Source: Opitutaceae bacterium UBA2377
GTDB taxonomy: Bacteria; Verrucomicrobiota; Verrucomicrobiia; Opitutales; Opitutaceae
Direction of reading: 5' to 3'
DNA length: 64,000 bases
NCBI GenBank assembly: GCA_002344205.1
Contig: DDSZ01000039.1
Location: 239,192 to 303,191, forward strand
A program made the translations under genes and the position numbers. This document shows, piece by piece, positions 34,007 through 42,093 of this stretch (the first letter of the stretch is position 1; every line of letters starts with the position of its first letter). The notes under the pieces are model-generated. The model saw only the letters and a list, made by a program, of their open reading frames with translations, did not search any database and was not told the origin of the DNA.

Positions 34007-36256
34007 ATGATCATCGACCGCCCACAATGGAAGCTCGCCATTGAAGTGCATCCTGCCGATTGGAAATTTCCCGCCGGCAGCACTTGGCTTGCGGGCTGGT
34101 TATGGTCACCGCAAAAGCGGGTGACCACCGACTTGCGCGCCTGGGTTGACGGGCGGTGTTTTCTCGCCAATTGGGGACTGCCGAAGCCCGGACTCGATGA
34201 GGTCTATCTCCAGCGTCCAGGCCCGCCCTATCTCGGGTTTACGCTGCTGCTCGAACCGCACGCCGGCGCATCCCTCCTGCGCATTGAGGGGCGCGACCAG
34301 TCCAACCGGTGGACGGAGATGTTTCGCACGCGCATCACCGTCGCTCCGGAAGCACCCGGCTGCCCGCCGCCCCGTGATTTCCCCGGTTTGCTGCCGGCAC
34401 AGCTCAATCCTCTGCTTCAATTGCAGGTCCGGCGGCCTTCCGTTCCCTTGCCTGCGCTGGCCGACGAGATCATCTCCGGCGCAATCGCCGAACCGCGCGA
34501 CTCCTTGCCCAATCCGCCTTTTTTCGGCGCGCTGGAAGCTCCGCGCGAAATCGGCTGGGTCCGTTTCGGCCGCCTCTCGATCACCGGCTGGCTGGCCCAC
34601 CGCGAACGCCGCATCACGCGCCTCACCGCCATGGTGGATCCGCTGCAGGAAGGCACCTTGCTCCACGGCCTGAGCCGCAACGATGTCGCTGACGGAGAAT
34701 TCTCCCATCTTGTCGGCGGGGAAAGCTCCGCCTTTGTCGGCCACGTCGATCTTCCCGCCGACACCGCCGTGCCCGTTTTGCTCAAGCTCTTCGCCGAGCT
34801 CGACAACGGCGAGAAACACTTCGTCTTCGGCCGGCGCTTTACGCCCAGACTGCTGGCCGGGGCGGAAACCTCGCTGCCCGTGCGTTCCCTGCGCACTTTT
34901 GTGCAGGCCGCCCGGGCGCTGCGCGCCTCCGCTCGCCGTCACGGCCTGCCCGGCGGCAACTGGTCCGCGCTGCAACCCGCGTTGCGCCAGGCTTGGCAGG
35001 TTTTTGCAACCGAAGCCCCCCCCAAGCCGGGGCGGGCCCGTCTGGCGCCCGAACCGGCACCGCCCCGCGATCCCTCGGCGCCGTTGCGCGTGCTCGTGGT
35101 GACCCACAATCTGAATTTTGAAGGAGCGCCTTGGTTCATCTTTGAACTCGCGCAGCATCTCGCCCGCCAGCCGGGCATAAGCGTCCGTATCCTCTCACCC
35201 CAAGAGGGCCCGATGCGCCGGGTCTTCATGGACGCCGGCATGTCGGTTAACCTCGTGGACATCGCCCCGGTATTGGCGGCCAAATCTGCCGCCGAGTTCT
35301 CCGCAGGCCTTGCCACCGCCTCCGCCACGCTTTCCTGGAAGGAAACCGATCTGGTCGTGGCCAATACGATGGTATCCTTTTGGGCGGTGCACGCGGCACG
35401 GGCCGCCGGCAAACCCGTCGCGCTCTACGTGCATGAAAGCTCCGCTATCCGCCGTTTTTTCAAGCAGGACTGCGCTGCCGCACTCTTCCCGCTTATCGAG
35501 GACGGTTTCCGCCTCGCCGACCGCGTCGTCTTTACCGCCGACTCCTCGCGCCGGGTCTTCGCACTTCTCGGCGCCCGGGGTAACTTCGCCCTGCTCCCAA
35601 GCTGGGTGGACGCAGACCGGGTGGACGCCTTCGCCGCGGCCCACGATCCCGCCACACTTCGTCGCAAACACGGTCTCGATCCCGACGCGGTGCTTGTCGT
35701 CAACATCGGCTCGGTCTGCGAGCGCAAGGGCCAGCACGTCTTCATCCAAGCCGTTGAACTGCTGAAGGAGGAACTGGCCCGCACCTACCCCGGAAAAAAG
35801 ATCCAGTTCCTTATGGTCGGCGCCAGACCCGGGCTTTTTCTCGAAACCCTCAAGGAGGAACTGGCCCGGCTCAATCTCGGCACGCTCGCATGTTTCCTGC
35901 CCGAAACGGGCGAGATTTTCGACTTTTACCATCTCGCCGATATTTTCGTCTGCACCAGTTTCGAAGAGTCTTTTCCCCGCGTGCTGCTCGAGTCGGCCGC
36001 CTTCCGAAAATTGATCGTCTCCACCGACGTAAACGGTATCGCCGAGATGCTCGGGCCGGGCGACGCTTGGCTGGTTCCCGCCGGCGACCGCTACCGTCTC
36101 GCGGCGGCACTGAAGGAGGCGTTAACCGCTCACTTCACGGGTGACCGCACACGACCGGAAAGAGCCCGGGCTACCGTACTGCGCAAATACCATCAGACCC
36201 AATCATTGCCGCGTCATATGCGTTTGCTGCGGGCGATCGCGGAACGCCGCACCTGA
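34007..36256 (+). CDS. GT4 glycosyltransferase with two N-terminal GW/RPD modules
   Basis: 749 aa. Module 1 (about 8-110) has VHPADW, LAGWLWS, TDLRAWVDG and LGFTLLLEP. Module 2 (about 170-285) begins NPPFFGALE and has FGRLSITGWLAH and FAELDNGEKHFVF. The GT-B part from about 359 shows VVTHNLNFEGAPWF, YVHESSAIRRFF, NIGSVCERKGQHVF and the E-x7-E motif in FEESFPRVLLESAAF. It is most like the GT4 part of the gene at 16701, including a stretch of almost identical DNA. ATG 34007 fits the paralogue at 20759, whose first module begins at the same distance. It opens a three-gene + strand run (34007-42085); the next ATG is 4 bases after its stop. Confidence 0.88.
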   Translation: MIIDRPQWKLAIEVHPADWKFPAGSTWLAGWLWSPQKRVTTDLRAWVDGRCFLANWGLPKPGLDEVYLQRPGPPYLGFTLLLEPHAGASLLRIEGRDQSNRWTEMFRTRITVAPEAPGCPPPRDFPGLLPAQLNPLLQLQVRRPSVPLPALADEIISGAIAEPRDSLPNPPFFGALEAPREIGWVRFGRLSITGWLAHRERRITRLTAMVDPLQEGTLLHGLSRNDVADGEFSHLVGGESSAFVGHVDLPADTAVPVLLKLFAELDNGEKHFVFGRRFTPRLLAGAETSLPVRSLRTFVQAARALRASARRHGLPGGNWSALQPALRQAWQVFATEAPPKPGRARLAPEPAPPRDPSAPLRVLVVTHNLNFEGAPWFIFELAQHLARQPGISVRILSPQEGPMRRVFMDAGMSVNLVDIAPVLAAKSAAEFSAGLATASATLSWKETDLVVANTMVSFWAVHAARAAGKPVALYVHESSAIRRFFKQDCAAALFPLIEDGFRLADRVVFTADSSRRVFALLGARGNFALLPSWVDADRVDAFAAAHDPATLRRKHGLDPDAVLVVNIGSVCERKGQHVFIQAVELLKEELARTYPGKKIQFLMVGARPGLFLETLKEELARLNLGTLACFLPETGEIFDFYHLADIFVCTSFEESFPRVLLESAAFRKLIVSTDVNGIAEMLGPGDAWLVPAGDRYRLAAALKEALTAHFTGDRTRPERARATVLRKYHQTQSLPRHMRLLRAIAERRT
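35624..35737 (+). repeat. GT4 coding segment nearly identical to 20121-20234
   Basis: Direct copy of 20121-20234 with about 10 differences in 114 bases by hand alignment. The regions flanking it are similar at protein level but much less at DNA level, which points to a short conversion tract or a strongly conserved donor-site segment in a recent duplicate. Confidence 0.7.
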
Positions 36257-36260
36257 CGCC

Positions 36261-38156
36261 ATGCAGGAAAACGACCGCTGTCATTTCAACCTCGAGTGGC
36301 CCGCCCCCGGTGCACGGTTGGCCGGACCGGTGCTCTGGCTCCGCGGTTGGGTCGTTGGCAAGCCCGGCCATGATTTCACCGACATCCGGGTGCGGCACGG
36401 AGGCGGCACCCACCGCGGCGTGCTCGGCCTGCCGCGGGTGGACCTCGCCGCGCATTTCCAAACCGCGCGCCCATGGCTGCCGGCCGAGTTCATCCTCGGC
36501 GTGCCCGTGACCGACGGACCGGCCGCACTCGTGCCGGAAGTCATGGATGCCGACGGAGCTTGGCACACCCTCCTCGCGCTGGAGGTCACCATCGCCTCCG
36601 ACGGTCTGCCGGCACCGCAGGTCGATGGCCGCCTCGAAACCGCGCCGGACGGCACGTGGACCGTGCGCGATGCCCATCATCCATTTCACGGTCATCTCGA
36701 CCAGCCGGGGTCGTCACCTCGCCGGCAACACGGTCGGGCGCCGGTTTTCGGCTGGCTGCTCGACGAAGCCCGGCCCATCGCCTCCGTCCTCGCGACCATT
36801 GATACCTTGGTCTTCAATCATCTGGAGCACAGCCTGACCGATGAAGCGCTGGCCGCCAAGGTGCCGCAACACGCTGCCGCACGTCATGCCCGTCTGCGCG
36901 GCGAAGTCGATCTGCCCGCCACGCTTGAGCTCCCCGCCTGCCTGCGCGTTTATGCCACCAGCCCTGATGGCAGTGTGACCCTCTGCTTCGCGCAGCGGTT
37001 CGAGCCAGCCTTGGCCACGGACGCCACCGCCGCCCCGGATCCAGACTACCCTCCGGTCCCGAAGCTGACCCTGCCCACCCTGCCTTCCGGCCGACCGCGG
37101 CGCGTGCTGCTGGTGGTGCGCACCCTCTGGCCGGACGACGCGACCCTGCGTGCGCTGGATGTGACGCGCCACCTCATCAGCTCGCACCGCTGGGCTGCAC
37201 GGGTCGTAAGCACGGAAGACGGACCGCTGCGTCGTGATTTCGAACAAGCCGGCGCCGAGTCACTCATCGTCAATCCCGAAGCGCTCTTCGGCGCTCGCAA
37301 TGAAACCGCCCTGCGGCAGGCCTTGACCGGCCTGCAACGCCAGATCTGGTGGCGGCACCTCGATGCCGCCGTGGTCTTTGATCCCGCGGGCGGCTGGGCC
37401 ATCACCCTTGCCCGCCAGCAAGGCATCCCCGCGCTTTTCGACTGTTGCAGCGACGAACCCATGGAGCCCGATCCGACCGCCGCTCCGGCGGTGCAGACGC
37501 TGCTGCGCAACGCATGGCGCGAGGCCACCGCCGTGTGTTTCGCCTCGGTTGCCGCGGCCCGGGCCCAACAGGCCCATCTCTCCGGCCGGCCCGCCACCGT
37601 CATTCCCCAATGGCACTCGCCGCGCCTGCCAGCTCTGCCCGCGCCCGGCAGTCCGCCCAGCGCGTTCGCTCCGTTGCGCACCGCGGACTGGCTCGCCCGC
37701 CGTCATCCCGAAGTGGCTGCGCGCTGGTTGTTCCGCCAAGGACCGGCCGGCCTCAACTCAGCCGAACAGCGCGCGCGGCAGGACGATGCCTGTCACGCCG
37801 ATGTGCTCCAGCGCACCGGCGACTGGCAGCTCGACGGCCTATCACTCTGTCTCGGCCCGCTTTTCAAACGCGGGCCCCTTCGCCCGGTGCTCGATGCCGC
37901 GGCTGCCGGCTTGCCGCTGGCCGCGCCGCACACCGCGACCACGGCCGAATGGTTTGCGGCAACCCGGGTGTCCTTGGTTGCCCCCGACAATCCCCTTGCC
38001 CTCGCCCATGCCCTGATCGCCCACGACGCGGCGCCCGGTCTGCATCAACGCGAGTCGGCCACCGTGAGCGAAATGATCCGCACCAACCACGCGCCGGCAG
38101 CCCTGCTGCCACGTTGGGCGGACCTGCTCGCCTGGGTCACGGCCAACCGCGGCTGA
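36261..38156 (+). CDS. Degenerate GT4-like protein with two N-terminal modules, catalytic motifs missing
   Basis: 631 aa, about 100 shorter than its GT4 paralogues. The two N-terminal modules are intact (LRGWVVGK, FTDIRVRHG, LPRVDLAAHF; then FHGHLDQPG and FGWLLDEA). The GT-B-like part from about 279 starts RRVLLVVRTLW and keeps STEDGPLRRDFEQAGAE, equivalent to the paralogues' DGPLR segment. It lacks the IHES motif, the NIGTxCERKGQH motif and the E-x7-E donor motif; the last is replaced by LFKRGPLRPVLDAAAAG. The frame is open with no frameshift, so it looks like a retained protein that has lost transferase chemistry, perhaps a binding or regulatory partner for neighbours (inference). It most resembles the genes at 22974 and 27433. 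Confidence 0.78.
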   Translation: MQENDRCHFNLEWPAPGARLAGPVLWLRGWVVGKPGHDFTDIRVRHGGGTHRGVLGLPRVDLAAHFQTARPWLPAEFILGVPVTDGPAALVPEVMDADGAWHTLLALEVTIASDGLPAPQVDGRLETAPDGTWTVRDAHHPFHGHLDQPGSSPRRQHGRAPVFGWLLDEARPIASVLATIDTLVFNHLEHSLTDEALAAKVPQHAAARHARLRGEVDLPATLELPACLRVYATSPDGSVTLCFAQRFEPALATDATAAPDPDYPPVPKLTLPTLPSGRPRRVLLVVRTLWPDDATLRALDVTRHLISSHRWAARVVSTEDGPLRRDFEQAGAESLIVNPEALFGARNETALRQALTGLQRQIWWRHLDAAVVFDPAGGWAITLARQQGIPALFDCCSDEPMEPDPTAAPAVQTLLRNAWREATAVCFASVAAARAQQAHLSGRPATVIPQWHSPRLPALPAPGSPPSAFAPLRTADWLARRHPEVAARWLFRQGPAGLNSAEQRARQDDACHADVLQRTGDWQLDGLSLCLGPLFKRGPLRPVLDAAAAGLPLAAPHTATTAEWFAATRVSLVAPDNPLALAHALIAHDAAPGLHQRESATVSEMIRTNHAPAALLPRWADLLAWVTANRG

Positions 38157-38203
38157 GGGCTTGCGCCGCCGGAACGGGTCTGCCTTGGTTCAACGACTGC
38201 TGC

Positions 38204-41200
38204 GTGAACGAAAACGATTCTTACATCTTCGACGTTGAACTGCCCAAACGCTGGGTCTTTTCGGGCGAACAGACGTGGATCAGCGGCTGGTTCCTTTCCA
38301 AGCACGACGCCATCTTCAGCGACATCCGGGCCGTGACCGGCGGTGTCAGCCACCTAGGCATCCTTGGCATTCCCAGGCCGGATGTCGAAGCCCGGCACCG
38401 GGGCCGAACCGGGTTGCCATATGCCGGCTTTGTCCTGCGCGTGCGCCCGCCTCTCGGTGCCAAGGACATCCGCATCGAACTGCTGGATGCCGGCGGTCGC
38501 TGGACGGAAATCTGGCGCCACTCCATCACCGTGCTCTGGGGTCCGCGACGCGGCGGGCGGCTCAACCCTGCCATCGTGCCCGACCAGCTGCAAAAACTGC
38601 TCCAAGCCCGGCGCGCCGACCCGGCGGTCTCGCTGGCGCCGCTGGCCCGGCGGCTGGCCATTGAGTCCGCCGTCGTCCCCCTCGACACGCTGCCCAATCC
38701 CCCGTTTTTCGGCGCGTTGGAAAAACCGCTCCTCACCGGCGGCTCGCAGTTCGGCAAGCTCACCGTCGAAGGCTGGATCATCCATCAGGAACAGAAAATC
38801 CGCCGGCTGATCGCCACGACCCATCCGCTTGTGGAAGTGGAGATGGACTACGGCACGCGGGAACGTCCCGATGCCGGCACGCTGTTTCCCAATCACCCTT
38901 ACGCCAAGAAATCGCAGTATTTCGGCATGGTGGACATCGACGAGGCGGCCATCAATCCGGTCTGCCTGAAAATCTTTGCCGATCTGGAAGACGGTTCCCG
39001 TCATCTCGTTTTTACCCGGCGCTTTTATCAACGGCCTTGCAGCCAGCTCGAACAACCGCTGCCGGAGTTCAGCCGGGGAATCTTTGTCCGGGCCGCCTGG
39101 GATTTTGCCACGGCCTGCCGCACCGAGGGAATTCGACTGGGCGGCGCCATGGCCCACTGGCGGCAGTGCCGGCGCGCCTACCGTCTCTTCGAAAGATTTG
39201 CCCCGCGCTCCCTGGCCCATCTCGCAAAGTCGCAGCTCGATGCCTACCCGGCCTGGCAACAAAGCAACGCCCTCTCGCCACGTCTGCGCCAACAACTGGA
39301 AGCGGAAGCCGCCCGCCCGGGAGCCAACGCCCCAGCCTTCATCCTGCTGATCGACACCCGCGACTGCAGCGCCGCACATCTCAAAGACTTGGCCGACTCT
39401 CTGCGCCGGCAAATTTATCCCCGCTGGCAGGCTTGGTTCGTGGGCGACATGGCCGCGCCCAACGATGACGAACGTTTTCACCGGCAACGCCCGGCTGATT
39501 CCAAAAAGCCGGCCGAAGCGCTGAACGCGGCCGCCGCCGCGGCGCAAGGTTCGCACCTCACCCTGCTGCCCGGACATTCACGCTTGAGCCCGGATGCCTT
39601 GGCGGAAACTGCCCGGGTGCTCGCCGCCAGGCCGGAGATCGAGCTCATCTACACCGACGAAGACCGGATGGATGATCATGGCGCCCGGAGCGAACCGGTG
39701 TTCAAACCCGAGTGGAGCCCGGCGCTGGCCGACTCGGGACTTTTCCCGGGCCACCTGTGCTTTGTGCGAACCGAGAAGTTCCGCGCCCTGGGCGGATTTC
39801 GGGATGAATTCCCGTTGCTGCCATGGTTCGATGTGCTGCTGCGCTTGGGCGACCAACTGCCGCAGACCCAAACCGCCCATGTCCCCTTGGTCTGCCATCA
39901 CGCCCGCGCCGACGTCACCCGCGAAACCGCACCGGATCATCCCAGCGTGGAGGAAGCCCGCAAAGCGCTGGCCGACGCCGTCCGCCGCCGGGGCCGCAAC
40001 ACCGCCCCTTTCCTGCCCGAGACCGGACATCACCGCCGCATGCGCTATCACCAATACCGGCCCGAGCCGGGGATATTGGCCCGGCTGCCCGTGACGATCG
40101 TGATTCCCACGCGCGACCGCCTGCACCTCCTGCAGGAGTGCATCGAGCTGCTGGATGAAACCGTGGACTGGCGCCATGCGCGCCTCGTCATCGCCGATGA
40201 CCACTCCCGCGATGCCGACGCCGTCCGCTACCTGGAAACCATCCAGCGCCGATCCGACCTGCACTGCCGGATCGTGCGGCCGGCCGACCGGGCCGCGCCC
40301 TTCAACTATTCCCACCTGGTCAACCTGGCCCTGCCACTGGTGGAGACGCCGTTGATTCTCCACCTCAACAACGACGTGAACGCGCTGGAGCCCGGCTGGC
40401 TCGAAGAGCTGGCCACCTGGTTCTTGCAGGCCGATGTGGGCGCAGTCGGAGCCCAATTGGTCTATCCCGAAAAAACCCTCAACCACACCGGCATCGTGAT
40501 CGGGCCGCACGGCGGCCTGGCCGACACTCCTTTTGCGAAGGCCAACCCGGCCGACACCCCGATCGCGTGGCATGCCGCTGCCCGCGAGGTCTCCGCCGTG
40601 ACCGGAGCCTGCCTGATGACCCGCACCGAGCTGTATCGCCGGCTCGGCGGTTTCGATGAGCAGGACTTCGGGGTCGCCTACAACGATGTTGATTATTGCC
40701 TCCGCGTCCGGGCCGAAGGACACCGGGTGATCTACACCCCCCAGGCCAAGCTCATGCACTGGGGCAGCGCCACGCGGGGCGTGACATTTGACGACGCCGA
40801 GCACGTCGCCTTCGTGCGTCGCTACCCCGGTTACCGCGACCCCTACCTCAGCCCCCATCTCGCCCTGCGCGGCAACCAGCTGCAATGTGTCGCCGGCACC
40901 ACCGTCCGACACGACCGCGCGGGACCGCTGCGGCTGTTGCTGCTCACACACAACCTCAACCTTGAGGGCGCACCGCTGTTTCTGCTGGAATATGCCAAGT
41001 GGATGGTCAACGAGGCCGGCTGCACCATCGAGATCCTGGCCGGGCAGGACGGTCCGCTCCGGGAAACGTTCGCTGCCATGGGAGCGCGCATCACGATCGT
41101 TGATGCCGGTCCGCTTTACAGCTCGCCCGAAGAGGAAACTTTTCACCGTCGCCTGCACGACATCGCCCTGCAGGTGGCTTGGGAGCGGATCGATTTGGTC

Positions 41201-42085
41201 GTGTGCAACACCCTCGTGAGTTTTTGGGGCGTGCACCTCGCCGCCCGCGCGCACAAGCCCTCGCTGTTCTACATCCACGAAAGCTCGACCATCTTCCGCT
41301 TCTTCGAGCGCAAGCTCGAGTTGGAGCTGCACCACCTCGTGGCGGAGGCGTTTCACCGCACCACCCGGGCGCTGTTCCTGTGTCAGGCCACCCGCGCCTA
41401 TTACGAGGACCACAATGTGCACGGCAACTTCCGCATCGTGCCCAGTTGGATCAACCTCGACGACATCGAGACCTTCCGCTCCCGCCACACCCGCGCGGAG
41501 ATGCGCCGCAAGCACGGCTTCGCCGAGGACGAGACCATCATCGCCAACATCGGCACCGTGTGCGAACGCAAGGGCCAGCACGTCTTCATCCGCGCCATCG
41601 AGCATTTCAACCGGCAGAACCACCGCGGCAAATTCCGGTTCGTCATGGTCGGCGCACGGCCCGGCATTTACCTCGATCTGCTCAAGCGCGATCTCGCCCG
41701 GCTCGAACTGGCCAACGTCACGCTCATCCCGGAAACGCGCGAGGTATTCGATTTCTTCGTGGCCGCCGACCAATTTGTCTGCACCAGCTACGAGGAGTCG
41801 TTCCCGCGCGTGGTGATGGAGGCCATGGCCTTCCGCACTCCCATCGTCACGACCGACGTCCACGGCATCGCCGAGATGATCGGCCAGCGCCAGCAGGGCT
41901 ACCTCGTGACGCCCGGCGACCATCTGGGACTGGCCCGCATGATGTGGACCTGCGTGGCGAAGGAGCGCAGTGGCAAATCCCTCACCCCGACCGCCTACTC
42001 CAAGGCCCTGCGCTACTACGACCACCGCCGCGTCCTGCCCTTCCATGTGGCGCTGGCGCAGGAAGCCTGTCTCGCGCCCGAGTAA
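38204..42085 (+). CDS. Multi-domain glycosyltransferase: modules, defunct GT2, GT2, GT4
   Basis: 1293 aa, same architecture as the gene at 16701. Module 1 (about 10-110) has ISGWFLSK, LGIPRPDVEARH; module 2 (about 165-285) has NPPFFGALE and VEGWIIH. GT2 domain 1 (about 377-610) keeps the fold (YTDEDRMDDHGARSEPVF) but LLDHDDVL has become LLPGHSRL and QDLDLFLR has become PWFDVLLR, so it is probably inactive. GT2 domain 2 (about 625-900) is intact: VIPTRDRLHLL, HLNNDVNAL, YNDVDYCLR. The GT4 domain (from about 908) is intact: THNLNLEGAPLF, YIHESSTIFRFF, NIGTVCERKGQHVF, YEESFPRVVMEAM. The start is GTG 38204, 47 bases after the previous stop; no ATG is available. Confidence 0.87.
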   Translation: MNENDSYIFDVELPKRWVFSGEQTWISGWFLSKHDAIFSDIRAVTGGVSHLGILGIPRPDVEARHRGRTGLPYAGFVLRVRPPLGAKDIRIELLDAGGRWTEIWRHSITVLWGPRRGGRLNPAIVPDQLQKLLQARRADPAVSLAPLARRLAIESAVVPLDTLPNPPFFGALEKPLLTGGSQFGKLTVEGWIIHQEQKIRRLIATTHPLVEVEMDYGTRERPDAGTLFPNHPYAKKSQYFGMVDIDEAAINPVCLKIFADLEDGSRHLVFTRRFYQRPCSQLEQPLPEFSRGIFVRAAWDFATACRTEGIRLGGAMAHWRQCRRAYRLFERFAPRSLAHLAKSQLDAYPAWQQSNALSPRLRQQLEAEAARPGANAPAFILLIDTRDCSAAHLKDLADSLRRQIYPRWQAWFVGDMAAPNDDERFHRQRPADSKKPAEALNAAAAAAQGSHLTLLPGHSRLSPDALAETARVLAARPEIELIYTDEDRMDDHGARSEPVFKPEWSPALADSGLFPGHLCFVRTEKFRALGGFRDEFPLLPWFDVLLRLGDQLPQTQTAHVPLVCHHARADVTRETAPDHPSVEEARKALADAVRRRGRNTAPFLPETGHHRRMRYHQYRPEPGILARLPVTIVIPTRDRLHLLQECIELLDETVDWRHARLVIADDHSRDADAVRYLETIQRRSDLHCRIVRPADRAAPFNYSHLVNLALPLVETPLILHLNNDVNALEPGWLEELATWFLQADVGAVGAQLVYPEKTLNHTGIVIGPHGGLADTPFAKANPADTPIAWHAAAREVSAVTGACLMTRTELYRRLGGFDEQDFGVAYNDVDYCLRVRAEGHRVIYTPQAKLMHWGSATRGVTFDDAEHVAFVRRYPGYRDPYLSPHLALRGNQLQCVAGTTVRHDRAGPLRLLLLTHNLNLEGAPLFLLEYAKWMVNEAGCTIEILAGQDGPLRETFAAMGARITIVDAGPLYSSPEEETFHRRLHDIALQVAWERIDLVVCNTLVSFWGVHLAARAHKPSLFYIHESSTIFRFFERKLELELHHLVAEAFHRTTRALFLCQATRAYYEDHNVHGNFRIVPSWINLDDIETFRSRHTRAEMRRKHGFAEDETIIANIGTVCERKGQHVFIRAIEHFNRQNHRGKFRFVMVGARPGIYLDLLKRDLARLELANVTLIPETREVFDFFVAADQFVCTSYEESFPRVVMEAMAFRTPIVTTDVHGIAEMIGQRQQGYLVTPGDHLGLARMMWTCVAKERSGKSLTPTAYSKALRYYDHRRVLPFHVALAQEACLAPE

Positions 42086-42093
42086 GCCCGCAC

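Noticed and set aside
37445..38203. Extension of the multi-domain GT upstream into the degenerate GT4 gene
   Set aside because: The added ~250 residues are out-of-frame shadow of the preceding gene. Homology with paralogues begins just after GTG 38204.
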